The notes under the pieces: generated by a model | What the model was told of the DNA's origin: nothing | Seen by the model: only the letters and a program-made list of their open reading frames with translations | The model's database searches: none | Shown: in pieces, positions 27,343 to 35,608 of the stretch | How positions within the stretch are numbered: position 1 is the first letter of the stretch | Layout: the number at the start of each line of letters is the position of its first letter | Made by a program: the position numbers and the translations under genes | Origin: Mycolicibacterium porcinum | GTDB lineage: Bacteria > Actinomycetota > Actinomycetes > Mycobacteriales > Mycobacteriaceae | Reading direction: 5' to 3' | Length of the DNA stretch: 64,000 nt | NCBI GenBank assembly: GCA_002086835.1 | Contig: MVIG01000016.1 | Location: 1 to 64,000 of the forward strand

Positions 27343-28265
27343 CGTTCGAGCCGGTCCTGCCTTCTCTGCTGGTCGCAGCGCTCGCGGTGGTGCTGCTCAC
27401 GGCTCGCGCGATCACCTTCGGACGGGTCAGGGCACAGGGCGGCGGCTGGGCCGCGGTGTGGCGCTGGTCGGCACTCACCACGGCCGGATTGCTGCTGCTC
27501 GTCGCCGCGCTCGGTCCTGTCGCCGGCGGAAACCGCGACGCCGCGCCCCGGGCCGCCGGCGATGGAGAGCCCAACATCTTTGTGCTCCTTGATCGTTCGC
27601 CGGACATGTCGGTGCAGGACGCTGACGGCCGGTCGCGGATCGCGGCGGCCCGCGACGACATCACGGCCCTGATCGACCGCTACCCGCATGCCCGCTTCGC
27701 GTTGATCGGCTTCGCCGACCGCCCATCGGTGGATTGGCCGCTGTCAGCCGATACCTGGAGCCTGCGCCCGCTGGTGGTGGCGACGAATGCGCACCCGGCG
27801 ACGACGGAGGCGGCCGATGCGAACGTCGGCGCGGCCGCCAACATCCTGCGCTATCAGCTGATCAGCGCCGTGCAGCAGTTTCCGCGAGCCCAGAACCTCG
27901 TGTTCTATCTCGGCGCGGGAGCTCCGGAATCCCAAGCACCGCAACGCGAATTCCAGCTGCCCGAGAATGCCGTGCACGGAGGCGCGGTACTGGGGTACGA
28001 CGACGCCGGGGCCCAGGCACTTCGCGGGGTCGCCGACCAGATCGGGGTGCCATTCGTGCCGCGCACCGACGCAACGCCGTTGGCTGGGGCGCTCCCCGGC
28101 GACGCGACCGCCGGGCAGGCGCCTGCGGCTGTACCGTCGGCCACCACCGTCGAGCTGTACTGGGTCTTCGCCGCCATGGCAGCCCTGCTCATCCTGGTCG
28201 AGCTCTATCTGGTGCTGCGCGATTTCCGAAGCACCCAACAGATCGAACCGGGGCTACGGTCATGA
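27339..28265 (+). CDS. VWA-domain membrane protein of MoxR operon
   Basis: Von Willebrand factor A-type protein of 308 aa: N-terminal helices (about 5-25 and 42-62), a VWA domain (about 80-255) and a C-terminal helix near 270-290. The metal-ion-dependent adhesion site begins D-R-S-P-D-M-S instead of the standard DxSxS, so metal binding may be altered. MoxR ATPases are known to act on VWA proteins, making this the likely client. It overlaps both neighbours through ATGA junctions. Confidence 0.82.
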   Translation: MTFEPVLPSLLVAALAVVLLTARAITFGRVRAQGGGWAAVWRWSALTTAGLLLLVAALGPVAGGNRDAAPRAAGDGEPNIFVLLDRSPDMSVQDADGRSRIAAARDDITALIDRYPHARFALIGFADRPSVDWPLSADTWSLRPLVVATNAHPATTEAADANVGAAANILRYQLISAVQQFPRAQNLVFYLGAGAPESQAPQREFQLPENAVHGGAVLGYDDAGAQALRGVADQIGVPFVPRTDATPLAGALPGDATAGQAPAAVPSATTVELYWVFAAMAALLILVELYLVLRDFRSTQQIEPGLRS

Positions 28266-28915
28266 GCACGTTGCGCCGTCGCCTTCTGGTGTATTCGGCC
28301 CCGGTGGCGCTGGTGCTCGTCGTCGCGATCGTCAAACTGCTGTCGGTCGTGGTGATCGGGCATTCGGCGGCGGCCAGCTTCGCCGACCGTGACACCGAGG
28401 CGCTGGCGGGCGACGTCGGACGGCTTGAGGTGCTGAACGTTGTCCAACCCGGCAAGGCGAGCTTCGCCGCGGGCGCACTGGCTGTTCTCGAGGATCGGCT
28501 CACCGACGCCGACCGGTACTTCACGGAAGCGATGGCCCGGCTCGACGGGGCTGAAGCATGTTCGGCAAGAGTCAATCTGGAGCTGGTCCGGGAGACGCTC
28601 GGTGACCGTGCGACTGCGGCGTCCGACACCCGGGTGGCGCTGGGTCACTACCTCGCCGCACGAGATGTGATCGACCGCGCCCCTGAGTCTTGCTTTGCCG
28701 GTAACGCCGCGCCGGCGCGGTTGAACAACAAGATCGCCGCGGCCGGCGCCAATGTTCCGCCGAACGCGCCGGCTCCGTCCGCGGCCGCGCCACAGGCTCC
28801 GCCGCCTGGGCCGACGGGCACGGCAGCCTCACGGCCGCCCAACCGGCTCGACCCCACGGGCGGGGACCCGCTGGAGCGGCTGCAACAGATTCTGCGGGAT
28901 GCGGCGAGGGGCTAG
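28262..28915 (+). CDS. TPR-like membrane-anchored protein of MoxR operon
   Basis: Protein of 217 aa: an N-terminal transmembrane helix (about 9-35), a helical region of about 45-150 with TPR-like spacing (ASFAAGALAVLEDRLTDADRYF), and a Pro/Ala-rich tail. The two cysteines in the helical region could pair. It is the last gene of the MoxR operon and is coupled to the VWA gene by an ATGA overlap. Its role is unknown; a scaffold for the VWA protein is possible. Confidence 0.72.
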   Translation: MSTLRRRLLVYSAPVALVLVVAIVKLLSVVVIGHSAAASFADRDTEALAGDVGRLEVLNVVQPGKASFAAGALAVLEDRLTDADRYFTEAMARLDGAEACSARVNLELVRETLGDRATAASDTRVALGHYLAARDVIDRAPESCFAGNAAPARLNNKIAAAGANVPPNAPAPSAAAPQAPPPGPTGTAASRPPNRLDPTGGDPLERLQQILRDAARG

Positions 28916-28977
28916 ATTCGGGTGAGTCGGTGCGTCGAATGGGTTCGTTGTTCTGGGGACTCAAGTGGAGGAATGGA

Positions 28978-29577
28978 ATGGCGGTGGCGGACGGGCTGTC
29001 TGCGCGTGAGGCAAAGCGTCTGCAGACGCGTGAGCGGTTGATGGGTGCGGCGATCGCAGAGTTCAAGCGCGCCGGGATGGCCGATGCGGACGTCGGCGCG
29101 ATCGTGACCGCGGCGGGTGTCGCGCATGGCACGTTCTTCTTCCACTTCCCGACCAAGGAGCACGTACTGCTGGAACTGGAGCAGCGTGAAGAGGAGCGGA
29201 TCGCCAAGCAGTACACGCAATACCTCAAGAAGCCGCACAGTCTGGAGGAGGGGCTGCGCGAGGCCATGCGGCTGGTGGTCGGCCTGGAGCGCAGGCTCGG
29301 CGGCGTGCTGTTCAAAGACTTTCTGGCCCTGCATTTCTCACAGACCCGGCCGCCGGCTCCGGACAGTCAGGAGCATCCGGTGATTTCCGGGGTGGCGCGC
29401 GAGATCGAGCTGGCCCAGCAGCGGGGCGAGGTCGCTGCCGACGTCAACCCGTGGAACAGTGCGGTGTTCTTCCTGCTCGGGTTCTATGCGCTGCTGATCA
29501 CCACCAATGATTGGCCCACCCGCGACGCCCTGCTGGATGACTACGTCGTCAGGACCATGCGCAGCCTGGCGCCCTGA
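28978..29577 (+). CDS. TetR-family regulator
   Basis: TetR repressor of 199 aa. The start at ATG 28978 is set by GGAGG six bases upstream. The N-terminal helix-turn-helix reads RERLMGAAIAEFKRAGMADA then GAIVTAAGVAHGTFFFHF. The ligand domain is helical with many hydrophobic residues. It sits downstream of the MoxR operon in the same direction, with 62 bp between. Its targets are unknown and no clear operator was seen next to it. Confidence 0.85.
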   Translation: MAVADGLSAREAKRLQTRERLMGAAIAEFKRAGMADADVGAIVTAAGVAHGTFFFHFPTKEHVLLELEQREEERIAKQYTQYLKKPHSLEEGLREAMRLVVGLERRLGGVLFKDFLALHFSQTRPPAPDSQEHPVISGVAREIELAQQRGEVAADVNPWNSAVFFLLGFYALLITTNDWPTRDALLDDYVVRTMRSLAP

Positions 29578-29701
29578 TCCCGGCGCCGCCCCGGTCCGGG
29601 GTCGGCCGGCTGGCGCGTTGTGTTGCGGAGACCTAACGATTCGGCGGCCTCTCGGTGCTGACGCTGCCGTAACCAGCAAACCCGTGGTTCAGTGGTAATC
29701 G

Positions 29702-30244
29702 ATGTCTGGTGCTTGCTCCCCGCGTCGCTGTATCACCGCTGCGGTGACGGCGGGTGTCACGTTGCTCGCGGTAAATGTCCCGTCGGCCTCGGCCGCGCCG
29801 TCCAGTGACGCCCGGGGATATGTCGACTCCACCGCGCGGTGCGCCACCGCGGAGGCGACCGTGCTGTTCGGCAGCACCGACGCTTCGAGGGTCGCGATCT
29901 GCTCGGTGCCGGGCGGCAAGTACGAGTACCGCGGGGTCCGGCTGCGTGACGGCGCCAAGCTGGTGGTGCCCGCTACGCGCAACGACGACGGCGCGTTTCG
30001 TGTGGAGAACGCCGGGATCGAGTACCTGGTGACATCGAAGTCGCTGGTGCTCAGCGTGGGGGAGAAGGTGATCCGCGAGGAGGCGATGGTCGACTTCCAC
30101 CGCCCGGGTGCTCCCGCCGCTGCCCAGGACACGGCAAAGTCTCCGGGCGCTGCGCCGGCTCCCGCAACCGCGTCGCCGACATCCACCACACCGTTGCCGC
30201 CGCCGCTCGCCGCCGAAGTGGGCGGCAGCAGCGCCAAGCGCTGA
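29702..30244 (+). CDS. Secreted hypothetical protein
   Basis: Exported protein of 180 aa with a signal peptide (about 1-32, ending PSASAAP). The mature domain has two cysteines (ARCATAEA and VAICSVPGGKYEYRG) that probably form a disulfide. A Pro/Ala/Ser/Thr-rich tail begins near residue 140. The layout resembles short serine/threonine-kinase-linked or envelope proteins of mycobacteria, but no family is recognised with confidence. Confidence 0.7.
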   Translation: MSGACSPRRCITAAVTAGVTLLAVNVPSASAAPSSDARGYVDSTARCATAEATVLFGSTDASRVAICSVPGGKYEYRGVRLRDGAKLVVPATRNDDGAFRVENAGIEYLVTSKSLVLSVGEKVIREEAMVDFHRPGAPAAAQDTAKSPGAAPAPATASPTSTTPLPPPLAAEVGGSSAKR

Positions 30245-30288
30245 CCCGCTGAACAGCGCAGTTGCCGGCGTGGTTGAGCGCGTGTTCT

Positions 30289-30307
30289 GAAAATGATAAT
30301 CATTAAC
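30289..30307. promoter_or_regulatory. Fur/Zur-type box
   Basis: GAAAATGATAATCATTAAC matches the classic 19-bp Fur box in 17 of 19 positions as I recall that consensus. The core AATGATAATCATT (30292-30304) is a perfect 13-bp palindrome. In actinobacteria similar boxes (TGAAAATGAT-type) are bound by Zur, so zinc control is more likely than iron control. It ends 3 bp before the ATG at 30311 of the next gene. Confidence 0.7.
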
Positions 30308-30310
30308 GGT

Positions 30311-30733
30311 ATGCGTGCGTGTTTGTCGCCCCTGCGAGCGGCTGATCTCGACCGGTTGTCTCGGGGAACGACCTTCCTGACGGTTCCGCTCGTCGGGGAC
30401 GTGGTCCAGGTGGGTATCGGTGGCGAGTTCGCGACCACCACCGTCGTTCTCTCGGTGACGACGTCATCGGTGGGTGTCCGCCGCCTGGACGGCGCACCAC
30501 TGCAAGTGCACATCGTCGAGGACTGGCGCGATGCGGCCGATCCTGGCGTGGCGACTCCGGTTTTCGACGAACCGGTCGAGGCGCTGGTGCTCGAACGTTG
30601 CGGCGGCCGCTGGGCCCCTGGTCCCGGAGCGCACAGTCGGTTCACCGAACTCGAGCGGTTCATCGGCACGCTCACCCGCTTCGCGCTGGCCAAGCAGGGC
30701 CGTGCCGTCGATCAGGCAGTGGGCGCCGCGTAG
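30311..30733 (+). CDS. Hypothetical protein behind Fur/Zur-type box
   Basis: Protein of 140 aa from ATG 30311; an in-frame ATG at 30293 would add six residues but falls inside the box. It is soluble, with no signal or transmembrane helix. There are two cysteines (ACLS and ERCGG) and no His/Cys metal cluster. I do not recognise a family. The box suggests metal-dependent repression. The end overlaps the convergent tetR gene by 22 bp. Confidence 0.65.
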   Translation: MRACLSPLRAADLDRLSRGTTFLTVPLVGDVVQVGIGGEFATTTVVLSVTTSSVGVRRLDGAPLQVHIVEDWRDAADPGVATPVFDEPVEALVLERCGGRWAPGPGAHSRFTELERFIGTLTRFALAKQGRAVDQAVGAA

Positions 30734-31332
30734 GTCTGCAGATAGTGCGTCAGTGCACGTTCACCTTCGGTGAGGATCGCGCGGTCCTTGTCCGGGCCGG
30801 CGTGGAAAGCCATCTCCAGCAGGCGATCACCCATCTCCACCGCCACCATCGTCACCAGCGGATCGGTGCCTTCGGGGAGCAGGCCCCAATGCAGCAGCCC
30901 GGCATGGAGGGCATGGGCGAACTCGGCGCGGCGGGCCCGCGGGTCGGCGAGCACGCCGCTGGCCAGGCTGGTGTAGTGCAGGTTCACCAGGTGCGGGTGG
31001 TTACGCAGGTGCGCATAGTGGAATTCGAAGATGCCGTGGGCGACTTCGGCAAGGCTCGTCGGCGCCAGCGCGGCGAGGATCGCCGCGCCCTCGGCGTCGC
31101 GCCGGTCGAGATGGTCGGAGACGATCTCCTGCAGGATCGCGTCGCGGTTGGGGAAGAACTGATAGACGGTCGCGACGGGGACTTCGGCGCGCTGTGCGAT
31201 GGCCCGGGTGGTGACGGCGTCCACGCCCTGGGTCTCGAGCAGCTCGAGGGCGGCGGCACGGATCCGTTCGACGCGGCGTCGGCTGCGCTCCTGCACCGGT
31301 TGACGTCGCCGTAGTGGCTTGTGGGTGACCAC
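30712..31332 (-). CDS. TetR-family regulator
   Basis: TetR-type repressor of 206 aa. The DNA-binding region is well conserved: RIRAAALELLETQGVDAVTT followed by AIAQRAEVPVATVYQFFPNRDAIL. The C-terminal domain is helical. It is convergent with the metal-box hypothetical gene and has a 405-bp gene-free stretch upstream of it. Ligand and targets are unknown. Confidence 0.87.
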   Translation of the reverse strand: MVTHKPLRRRQPVQERSRRRVERIRAAALELLETQGVDAVTTRAIAQRAEVPVATVYQFFPNRDAILQEIVSDHLDRRDAEGAAILAALAPTSLAEVAHGIFEFHYAHLRNHPHLVNLHYTSLASGVLADPRARRAEFAHALHAGLLHWGLLPEGTDPLVTMVAVEMGDRLLEMAFHAGPDKDRAILTEGERALTHYLQTYAAPTA

Positions 31333-31737
31333 GCCCTGAATCGTCGCATATCACTAACCTGAGCCATGTTCATGTTTCTCGCCCGCGGCCGGGCTTCGAG
31401 GGGTTTTAGGTGGCCGGGCCATGCCCGGCGTGGCCGGATTCACAATATGGGGTGGTTGTGGCGCGGCGCGGCGGAAGGGTCTGCGCGCGGGTCAATAAAC
31501 GAACACGAGAGGCCTTCCCGCCATCCAGACAACGAAATCCTCGCCGGCTGAAAAATGGTTGGATCGCTACGAGAGGCGTTGGTGTAGAGCCTATTTCGTG
31601 AAGCATTGGGTAGATGCGCCGTGACCGGAATTGGTCCGGGGCGCCCCTGATCGCGCTAGCCTCAGTTCGGTTGAGCACACAGCCGATTCACGTGGTCGAG
31701 GGTCACCTCGCCCCTGCGCTTAGGCGATGGATGCATC
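31333..31737. other. Gene-free stretch of about 400 bp
   Basis: No convincing protein gene was found in either strand; small frames here have no family resemblance or ribosome site. It holds the promoter of the leftward tetR gene at one end and the leader of the rightward STAS gene at the other. The only clear structure is GCCGGGC-CAT-GCCCGGC at 31413-31429, a perfect 7-bp stem with a 3-nt loop. A small RNA or long leader is possible. Confidence 0.5.
31413..31429. repeat. Short perfect hairpin in gene-free region
   Basis: GCCGGGC and GCCCGGC flank CAT, forming a very stable GC-rich stem. No U-tract follows on either strand. It could be a terminator of mycobacterial type or part of a structured RNA. 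Confidence 0.35.
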
Positions 31738-32139
31738 ATGACTGTTACTCGCTCTTACCAGGATCGGCTACGGCCGGTTCGTTCGACTGATCCCGCCTTT
31801 GTCGACTGCGCCGGGGCGCAGGTATCAGCGCAGGTCCGGGGTCCGGCCACGGTGCTGGTGGTCGAAGGCGAGATCGACATCTGCAACGCGGAACGACTGA
31901 TCGCGGCGATCCGCCGTCTCATTCAGCCCGGTACCCCGTTCGTCCTGGACCTACGTGCGGTCGACTTCATGGCGGTCAGTGGATTCCGGGAGTTGATGGC
32001 ATTCGCCGAGGACTGCAACCGGCTGCACCTGGGATGGCACGTGGTGACCGGAGATGCGTTGCGTCCGCTGTTGCGGGTGTTCGCAGACCATCACCTGCCC
32101 ATCGTGGGAGGTGCCGGTCAGGCGGCCCGTTCCGGGTGA
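31738..32139 (+). CDS. STAS-domain anti-sigma factor antagonist-like
   Basis: STAS-domain protein of 133 aa, the fold of anti-anti-sigma factors such as SpoIIAA/RsbV. It has VLVVEGEIDICNAERL and the conserved region DLRAVDFMAVSGFREL, where the Ser is the usual phosphorylation site. It likely regulates an anti-sigma kinase and so a stress sigma factor, but no such partner is encoded in the window. An AraC gene follows 108 bp later in the same direction. Confidence 0.8.
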   Translation: MTVTRSYQDRLRPVRSTDPAFVDCAGAQVSAQVRGPATVLVVEGEIDICNAERLIAAIRRLIQPGTPFVLDLRAVDFMAVSGFRELMAFAEDCNRLHLGWHVVTGDALRPLLRVFADHHLPIVGGAGQAARSG

Positions 32140-32197
32140 TCTGCCGAAGGTTCCGTCGATCGCCGTATACAACGTAAGCGGCCCAGGTAGGATGGCT

Positions 32198-32225
32198 TTC
32201 TCGGGGTGCGACCGCGCCCCGAGAA
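32198..32225 (+). promoter_or_regulatory. Leader hairpin before araC gene
   Basis: TTCTCGGGG (32198-32206) and CCCCGAGAA (32217-32225) form a 9-bp stem with a 10-nt loop, about 20 nt before the AraC start. A possible -10 (TAGGAT, 32188-32193) lies just ahead, so the hairpin would be at the 5' end of the mRNA. It may be a terminator of the STAS gene or a leader structure. Confidence 0.4.
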
Positions 32226-32247
32226 GCTACCCCCCGAGCGAAACGTG

Positions 32248-33201
32248 ATGACGGCGAACGAAGACCTCGACTTCACCAGTGCGGACCTCGGCGCCACCGA
32301 GGACTTCCTGGTGCGCGCCTATACGAAGATGTCCATCGGCCGGGGCCGTGGCGAGCGTCCGACCACGCGCATCGTCCGAAAATGGCTGGGGCCGATCAGT
32401 TTCGACGAACTCCAGCTTGACTACCACATGTCGTACGACGCCGATCCGCTGAACCGGATCTGTTTGTGCCGAGTGCACTCCGGCCGGATCGAGGAGAATT
32501 TCATCGGTGAGCCGCAGGACATCTTCGGCCCCGGTGACGTCACGTTGTTGTCGCCGCCGGAGCTGCCCTACTCGGGCCGGGTGTGTCGGGCCGGCTACGA
32601 CCTGACCATGTTCGATGTCGAGTTGCTGAGCCGCGTCGCGACGCCGGGCCCCGGCCAACGAGGCGGAACTGTCCAGTTCACCGGCCATCGTCCGATATCG
32701 CCGCGGGCGGGCTACCAACTGACGACGGCGATCGAGTACGTGCGTTCGGTGGTTCAGCGCGGAAGCGAGCCGGTGCCGTCGCTGGTCGCCTCGACCGCTG
32801 CGTCGATGCTGGCGGCGACCGTGGTCTCCACCATGCCGACCAATGCCGGACTGGAACCCGGGCCGACCGACCGGCGTGACGCGAAGCCGACGCTGCTGCG
32901 ACGGGCGATCGCCTACATGGAATCCAACGCCGACCGTGACATCGCGGCCGATATCGCCGAGGCCGTCTACGTCACGCCACGTGCTCTGCAATACATGTTC
33001 CGGCGTCACCTCGAGATCTCGCCGATGGGATACCTGCGCAGGATCCGGCTGGACCAGGCGCGTCAGCAGTTGCTGAAAGCTGATCCGGCGACAACGACGG
33101 TGCAATCCGTCGCGGCCCGCTGGGGATTCGCCCATACCGGGCGTTTCGCGGCCGCCTACCGGAACGCGTTCGGTGAGAATCCGTCAGACACCCTGAATTG
33201 A
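32248..33201 (+). CDS. AraC-family regulator
   Basis: AraC-type activator of 317 aa from ATG 32248 (a GTG at 32245 is adjacent). The N-terminal region is an AraC-binding-like domain (about 40-170). The C-terminal double helix-turn-helix (about 215-317) has AEAVYVTPRALQYMFRRHLEISPMGYL (broken here by the domain) and ARWGFAHTGRFAAAYRNAFGENP. It lies between a STAS gene and an HSL-type hydrolase gene in the same direction, 61 bp before the latter, which may be a target. Confidence 0.87.
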   Translation: MTANEDLDFTSADLGATEDFLVRAYTKMSIGRGRGERPTTRIVRKWLGPISFDELQLDYHMSYDADPLNRICLCRVHSGRIEENFIGEPQDIFGPGDVTLLSPPELPYSGRVCRAGYDLTMFDVELLSRVATPGPGQRGGTVQFTGHRPISPRAGYQLTTAIEYVRSVVQRGSEPVPSLVASTAASMLAATVVSTMPTNAGLEPGPTDRRDAKPTLLRRAIAYMESNADRDIAADIAEAVYVTPRALQYMFRRHLEISPMGYLRRIRLDQARQQLLKADPATTTVQSVAARWGFAHTGRFAAAYRNAFGENPSDTLN

Positions 33202-33262
33202 GTTGCGCCGGGTAGCGTCGACTGCGATTGTTGTTGTCTCGACAGCTCATTCGAAGGAAATC

Positions 33263-34168
33263 GTGTCCATACTGTCCACGCCGATGCTGGCCGATGCCTT
33301 GGCCCGGCTGTTCTCCGCAGCCGTCAACCCGGCCCCCAAACCGAGCGTGCGGTTCCCCGAAATATCAGGCCGCACAACGCTGATCGACATCCCTACCCGG
33401 CACGGCGCGGTCGCCGCGACGGTGTATCACCCGGCGTCCGGCGGGTCGCAGCCCCCGGTGTACGTGAACGTGCACGGCGGAGGCTTCGTCGTCGGGCACC
33501 GAGAGCAGGATGACCCGTGGTGTCGTTTTCTGGCAGCCCACGCGAATGTCGTTGTGGTCAATGTCGATTACCTGCTGGCCCCGCACCGCAGGTTTCCCAC
33601 CCCGGTCGAGCAGATCTATGACGTGCTGGGTTGGGTCTCGGCGCCGGAACGGGACTGGGACGGCACCCGGTTGTGTGTCGGAGGACAGAGCGCGGGCGGC
33701 AGTTTGTCCGCGGCCGCATCGCGGTTGGCCCTCGAGAACGGTGGGCCGCGAATCGCACTGCAGGTCCTGCACTACCCACCGCTGGACCTGGTGACCGCCA
33801 CCAGGGACAAGCACTCCCCGTTGGGCGCCAAGGCGGTGATGAAGCCGTGGATGGGCGAGGTGTTCGACACGGCGTATATCCCCGACCGGGCTCGGCGCAG
33901 GGACCGTCTGGCGTCGCCGGCGTGGGGTACCAACGCCGACGGGCTCGACGGCATCGCCCGGGCGCTGATCGTCACCGCCGAGTACGACCGGCTGCGTGAC
34001 GAGGCTCAGCGGTACGCGCGGAAGCTCGAGGCCGTCGGTTCCCTGGCTGAGTACATCGAGGTGCCCGACGTCGATCACGGCTACAACATCATGAGCGACG
34101 ACGTCGACGTCACCCGAAAGATGTACGAGCGGATCGCCGCGCACGTCCGCCGCGCCACCGCACAGTGA
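33263..34168 (+). CDS. HSL-family alpha/beta hydrolase (esterase)
   Basis: Hormone-sensitive-lipase type esterase of 301 aa. The oxyanion motif is HGGGF, the nucleophile is in GGQSAGG, the Asp is in TAEYDRLRDE and the His in DVDHGYN. GTG 33263 follows GAAGGAAA, which fixes the start; a longer upstream frame is not supported. Mycobacterial relatives (Lip family) hydrolyse short and medium chain esters. No signal peptide is seen. Confidence 0.87.
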   Translation: MSILSTPMLADALARLFSAAVNPAPKPSVRFPEISGRTTLIDIPTRHGAVAATVYHPASGGSQPPVYVNVHGGGFVVGHREQDDPWCRFLAAHANVVVVNVDYLLAPHRRFPTPVEQIYDVLGWVSAPERDWDGTRLCVGGQSAGGSLSAAASRLALENGGPRIALQVLHYPPLDLVTATRDKHSPLGAKAVMKPWMGEVFDTAYIPDRARRRDRLASPAWGTNADGLDGIARALIVTAEYDRLRDEAQRYARKLEAVGSLAEYIEVPDVDHGYNIMSDDVDVTRKMYERIAAHVRRATAQ

Positions 34169-34211
34169 CGGGGATCTCGTGGGGGAGGTCTTGCGGGATC
34201 CATTACTGAAT

Positions 34212-34230
34212 TTAGGCTTGCCTTACCTAA
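34212..34230. promoter_or_regulatory. IdeR-type iron box before fprA
   Basis: TTAGGCTTGCCTTACCTAA matches the 19-bp IdeR/DtxR consensus (TTAGGTTAGGCTAACCTAA) at 15 of 19 positions, including both complete outer halves. It ends 16 bp before the ATG at 34247. IdeR with bound iron would be expected to block transcription here, so the gene should be induced by iron limitation. Confidence 0.8.
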
Positions 34231-34246
34231 ATATGTAAGGGCGGTC

Positions 34247-35608
34247 ATGAGAAAGATCCAGGTAGCAGTCATCGGGGCGGGTCCGGCAGGCATCTATGCC
34301 GCCGACATCCTGACCAAGGAGTACGAGCACGCGCGCGTCGACGTATTCGACCGGCTGCCTGCGCCCTACGGGCTGGTCCGCTATGGCGTCGCCCCGGATC
34401 ATCCGCGGATCAAGGAGATCATCAAGGCACTGCGCCGGGTGCTCTCCCGTGACGAGAACAGCGTGCGGTTCATCGGCAATGTCCACTACGGCACGGACCT
34501 CAAGCTCGGCACTCTCCGGCGGCACTATGACGCGGTGATCTTCTCCACCGGGGCCAGGGCTGACCGGACGCTCGACATCCCGGGCATCGAACTGCCGGGC
34601 AGCTACGGCGCCGCCGACTTCGTGTCCTGGTACGACGGGCATCCCGACGTGCCCCGCACCTGGCCTCTCACCGCGAAACACGTCGCGGTACTCGGCGCGG
34701 GGAACGTGGCCCTCGACATCGCTCGGATGCTCGCGAAGCCGGCCGACGAACAGCTCGGCACCGAGATCCCCGGCAACGTCTACCAGGGCCTGGTCGCCAA
34801 TCAGGCGACCGACGTCCATGTCTTCGCTCGCCGTGGGCCTGCGCAGATCAAGTTCAGCCCCATGGAGTTTCGCGAGCTGTCGCACTCACCGAGTGTCGAT
34901 GTCATCGTGCACCCCGAAGGCTTCGAGATCGACGAGGCCAGCCAGCACGCCATCAACACCAGCAAGTCGACCAGGCTCGTGGTGGACACCATGATGAAGT
35001 ATCTGCAACGCGAGCCGACCGGCGCGCCGCACCGCATTCACCTGCATCTGTGCCAGGCGCCCGTGGCGGTGTTGGGTACGGACCGGGTCGAGGGTCTGCG
35101 AACCGAGAGAACCGAGCTCTGCGGGGACGGAAATGTCCGCGGTACAGGAGAATTCACCGATTGGCCGGTGGAAGCGGTGTACCGCGCCGTGGGTTATCTG
35201 TCGTCGCACCTGGCGGAGCTGCCGTTCGACCACCACGCCGGCGTGGTGCCGAATGACGCGGGCCGGGTGCTGGATATCGACGGGGGCCTGGTCGACGCTG
35301 CCTACGTGACGGGGTGGATCAAGCGCGGGCCGATCGGGTTGATCGGGCACACCAAGTCGGATGCGGCCGAAACCATCGCGAGTCTGCTCAACGACCTGCC
35401 GGGCCTGCGGGCCGCCGAAATCGGTGATCCCGACGCGATACTCGCCCACCTGTCGGCCAACGGTGTCGACTACACCACGTGGGCAGAGTGGGAGCGCCTC
35501 GACTCTCACGAGATCTCACTAGGGGAGGTCCAGGGGCGCGAGCGCGTGAAGGTGGTGGCGCGAGACGAGATGATCCAGGCCGGCCGGGGCGCCCTGGTGC
35601 GCGATTAA
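34247..35608 (+). CDS. fprA: Ferredoxin/flavodoxin-NADP+ reductase FprA
   Basis: Adrenodoxin-reductase-type flavoenzyme of 453 aa that moves electrons between NADPH and a ferredoxin through FAD. It has GAGPAG (9-14), VRYGVAPDHP, the NADP-binding GAGNVALDIARML, ARRGPAQIKFSPMEFREL and GWIKRGPIGLIGHTKSD, all typical of mycobacterial FprA. An IdeR-type box lies directly upstream, which suggests an iron-starvation role such as siderophore reduction or haem/ferredoxin metabolism. The stop overlaps the convergent lumazine synthase stop by 4 bp. FprA is the family name; another Fpr paralogue may exist elsewhere. Confidence 0.9.
   Translation: MRKIQVAVIGAGPAGIYAADILTKEYEHARVDVFDRLPAPYGLVRYGVAPDHPRIKEIIKALRRVLSRDENSVRFIGNVHYGTDLKLGTLRRHYDAVIFSTGARADRTLDIPGIELPGSYGAADFVSWYDGHPDVPRTWPLTAKHVAVLGAGNVALDIARMLAKPADEQLGTEIPGNVYQGLVANQATDVHVFARRGPAQIKFSPMEFRELSHSPSVDVIVHPEGFEIDEASQHAINTSKSTRLVVDTMMKYLQREPTGAPHRIHLHLCQAPVAVLGTDRVEGLRTERTELCGDGNVRGTGEFTDWPVEAVYRAVGYLSSHLAELPFDHHAGVVPNDAGRVLDIDGGLVDAAYVTGWIKRGPIGLIGHTKSDAAETIASLLNDLPGLRAAEIGDPDAILAHLSANGVDYTTWAEWERLDSHEISLGEVQGRERVKVVARDEMIQAGRGALVRD

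Noticed and set aside
31366..31551. Short rightward frame of about 60 codons
   Set aside because: It has no ribosome site, no family resemblance and a composition like noncoding DNA.
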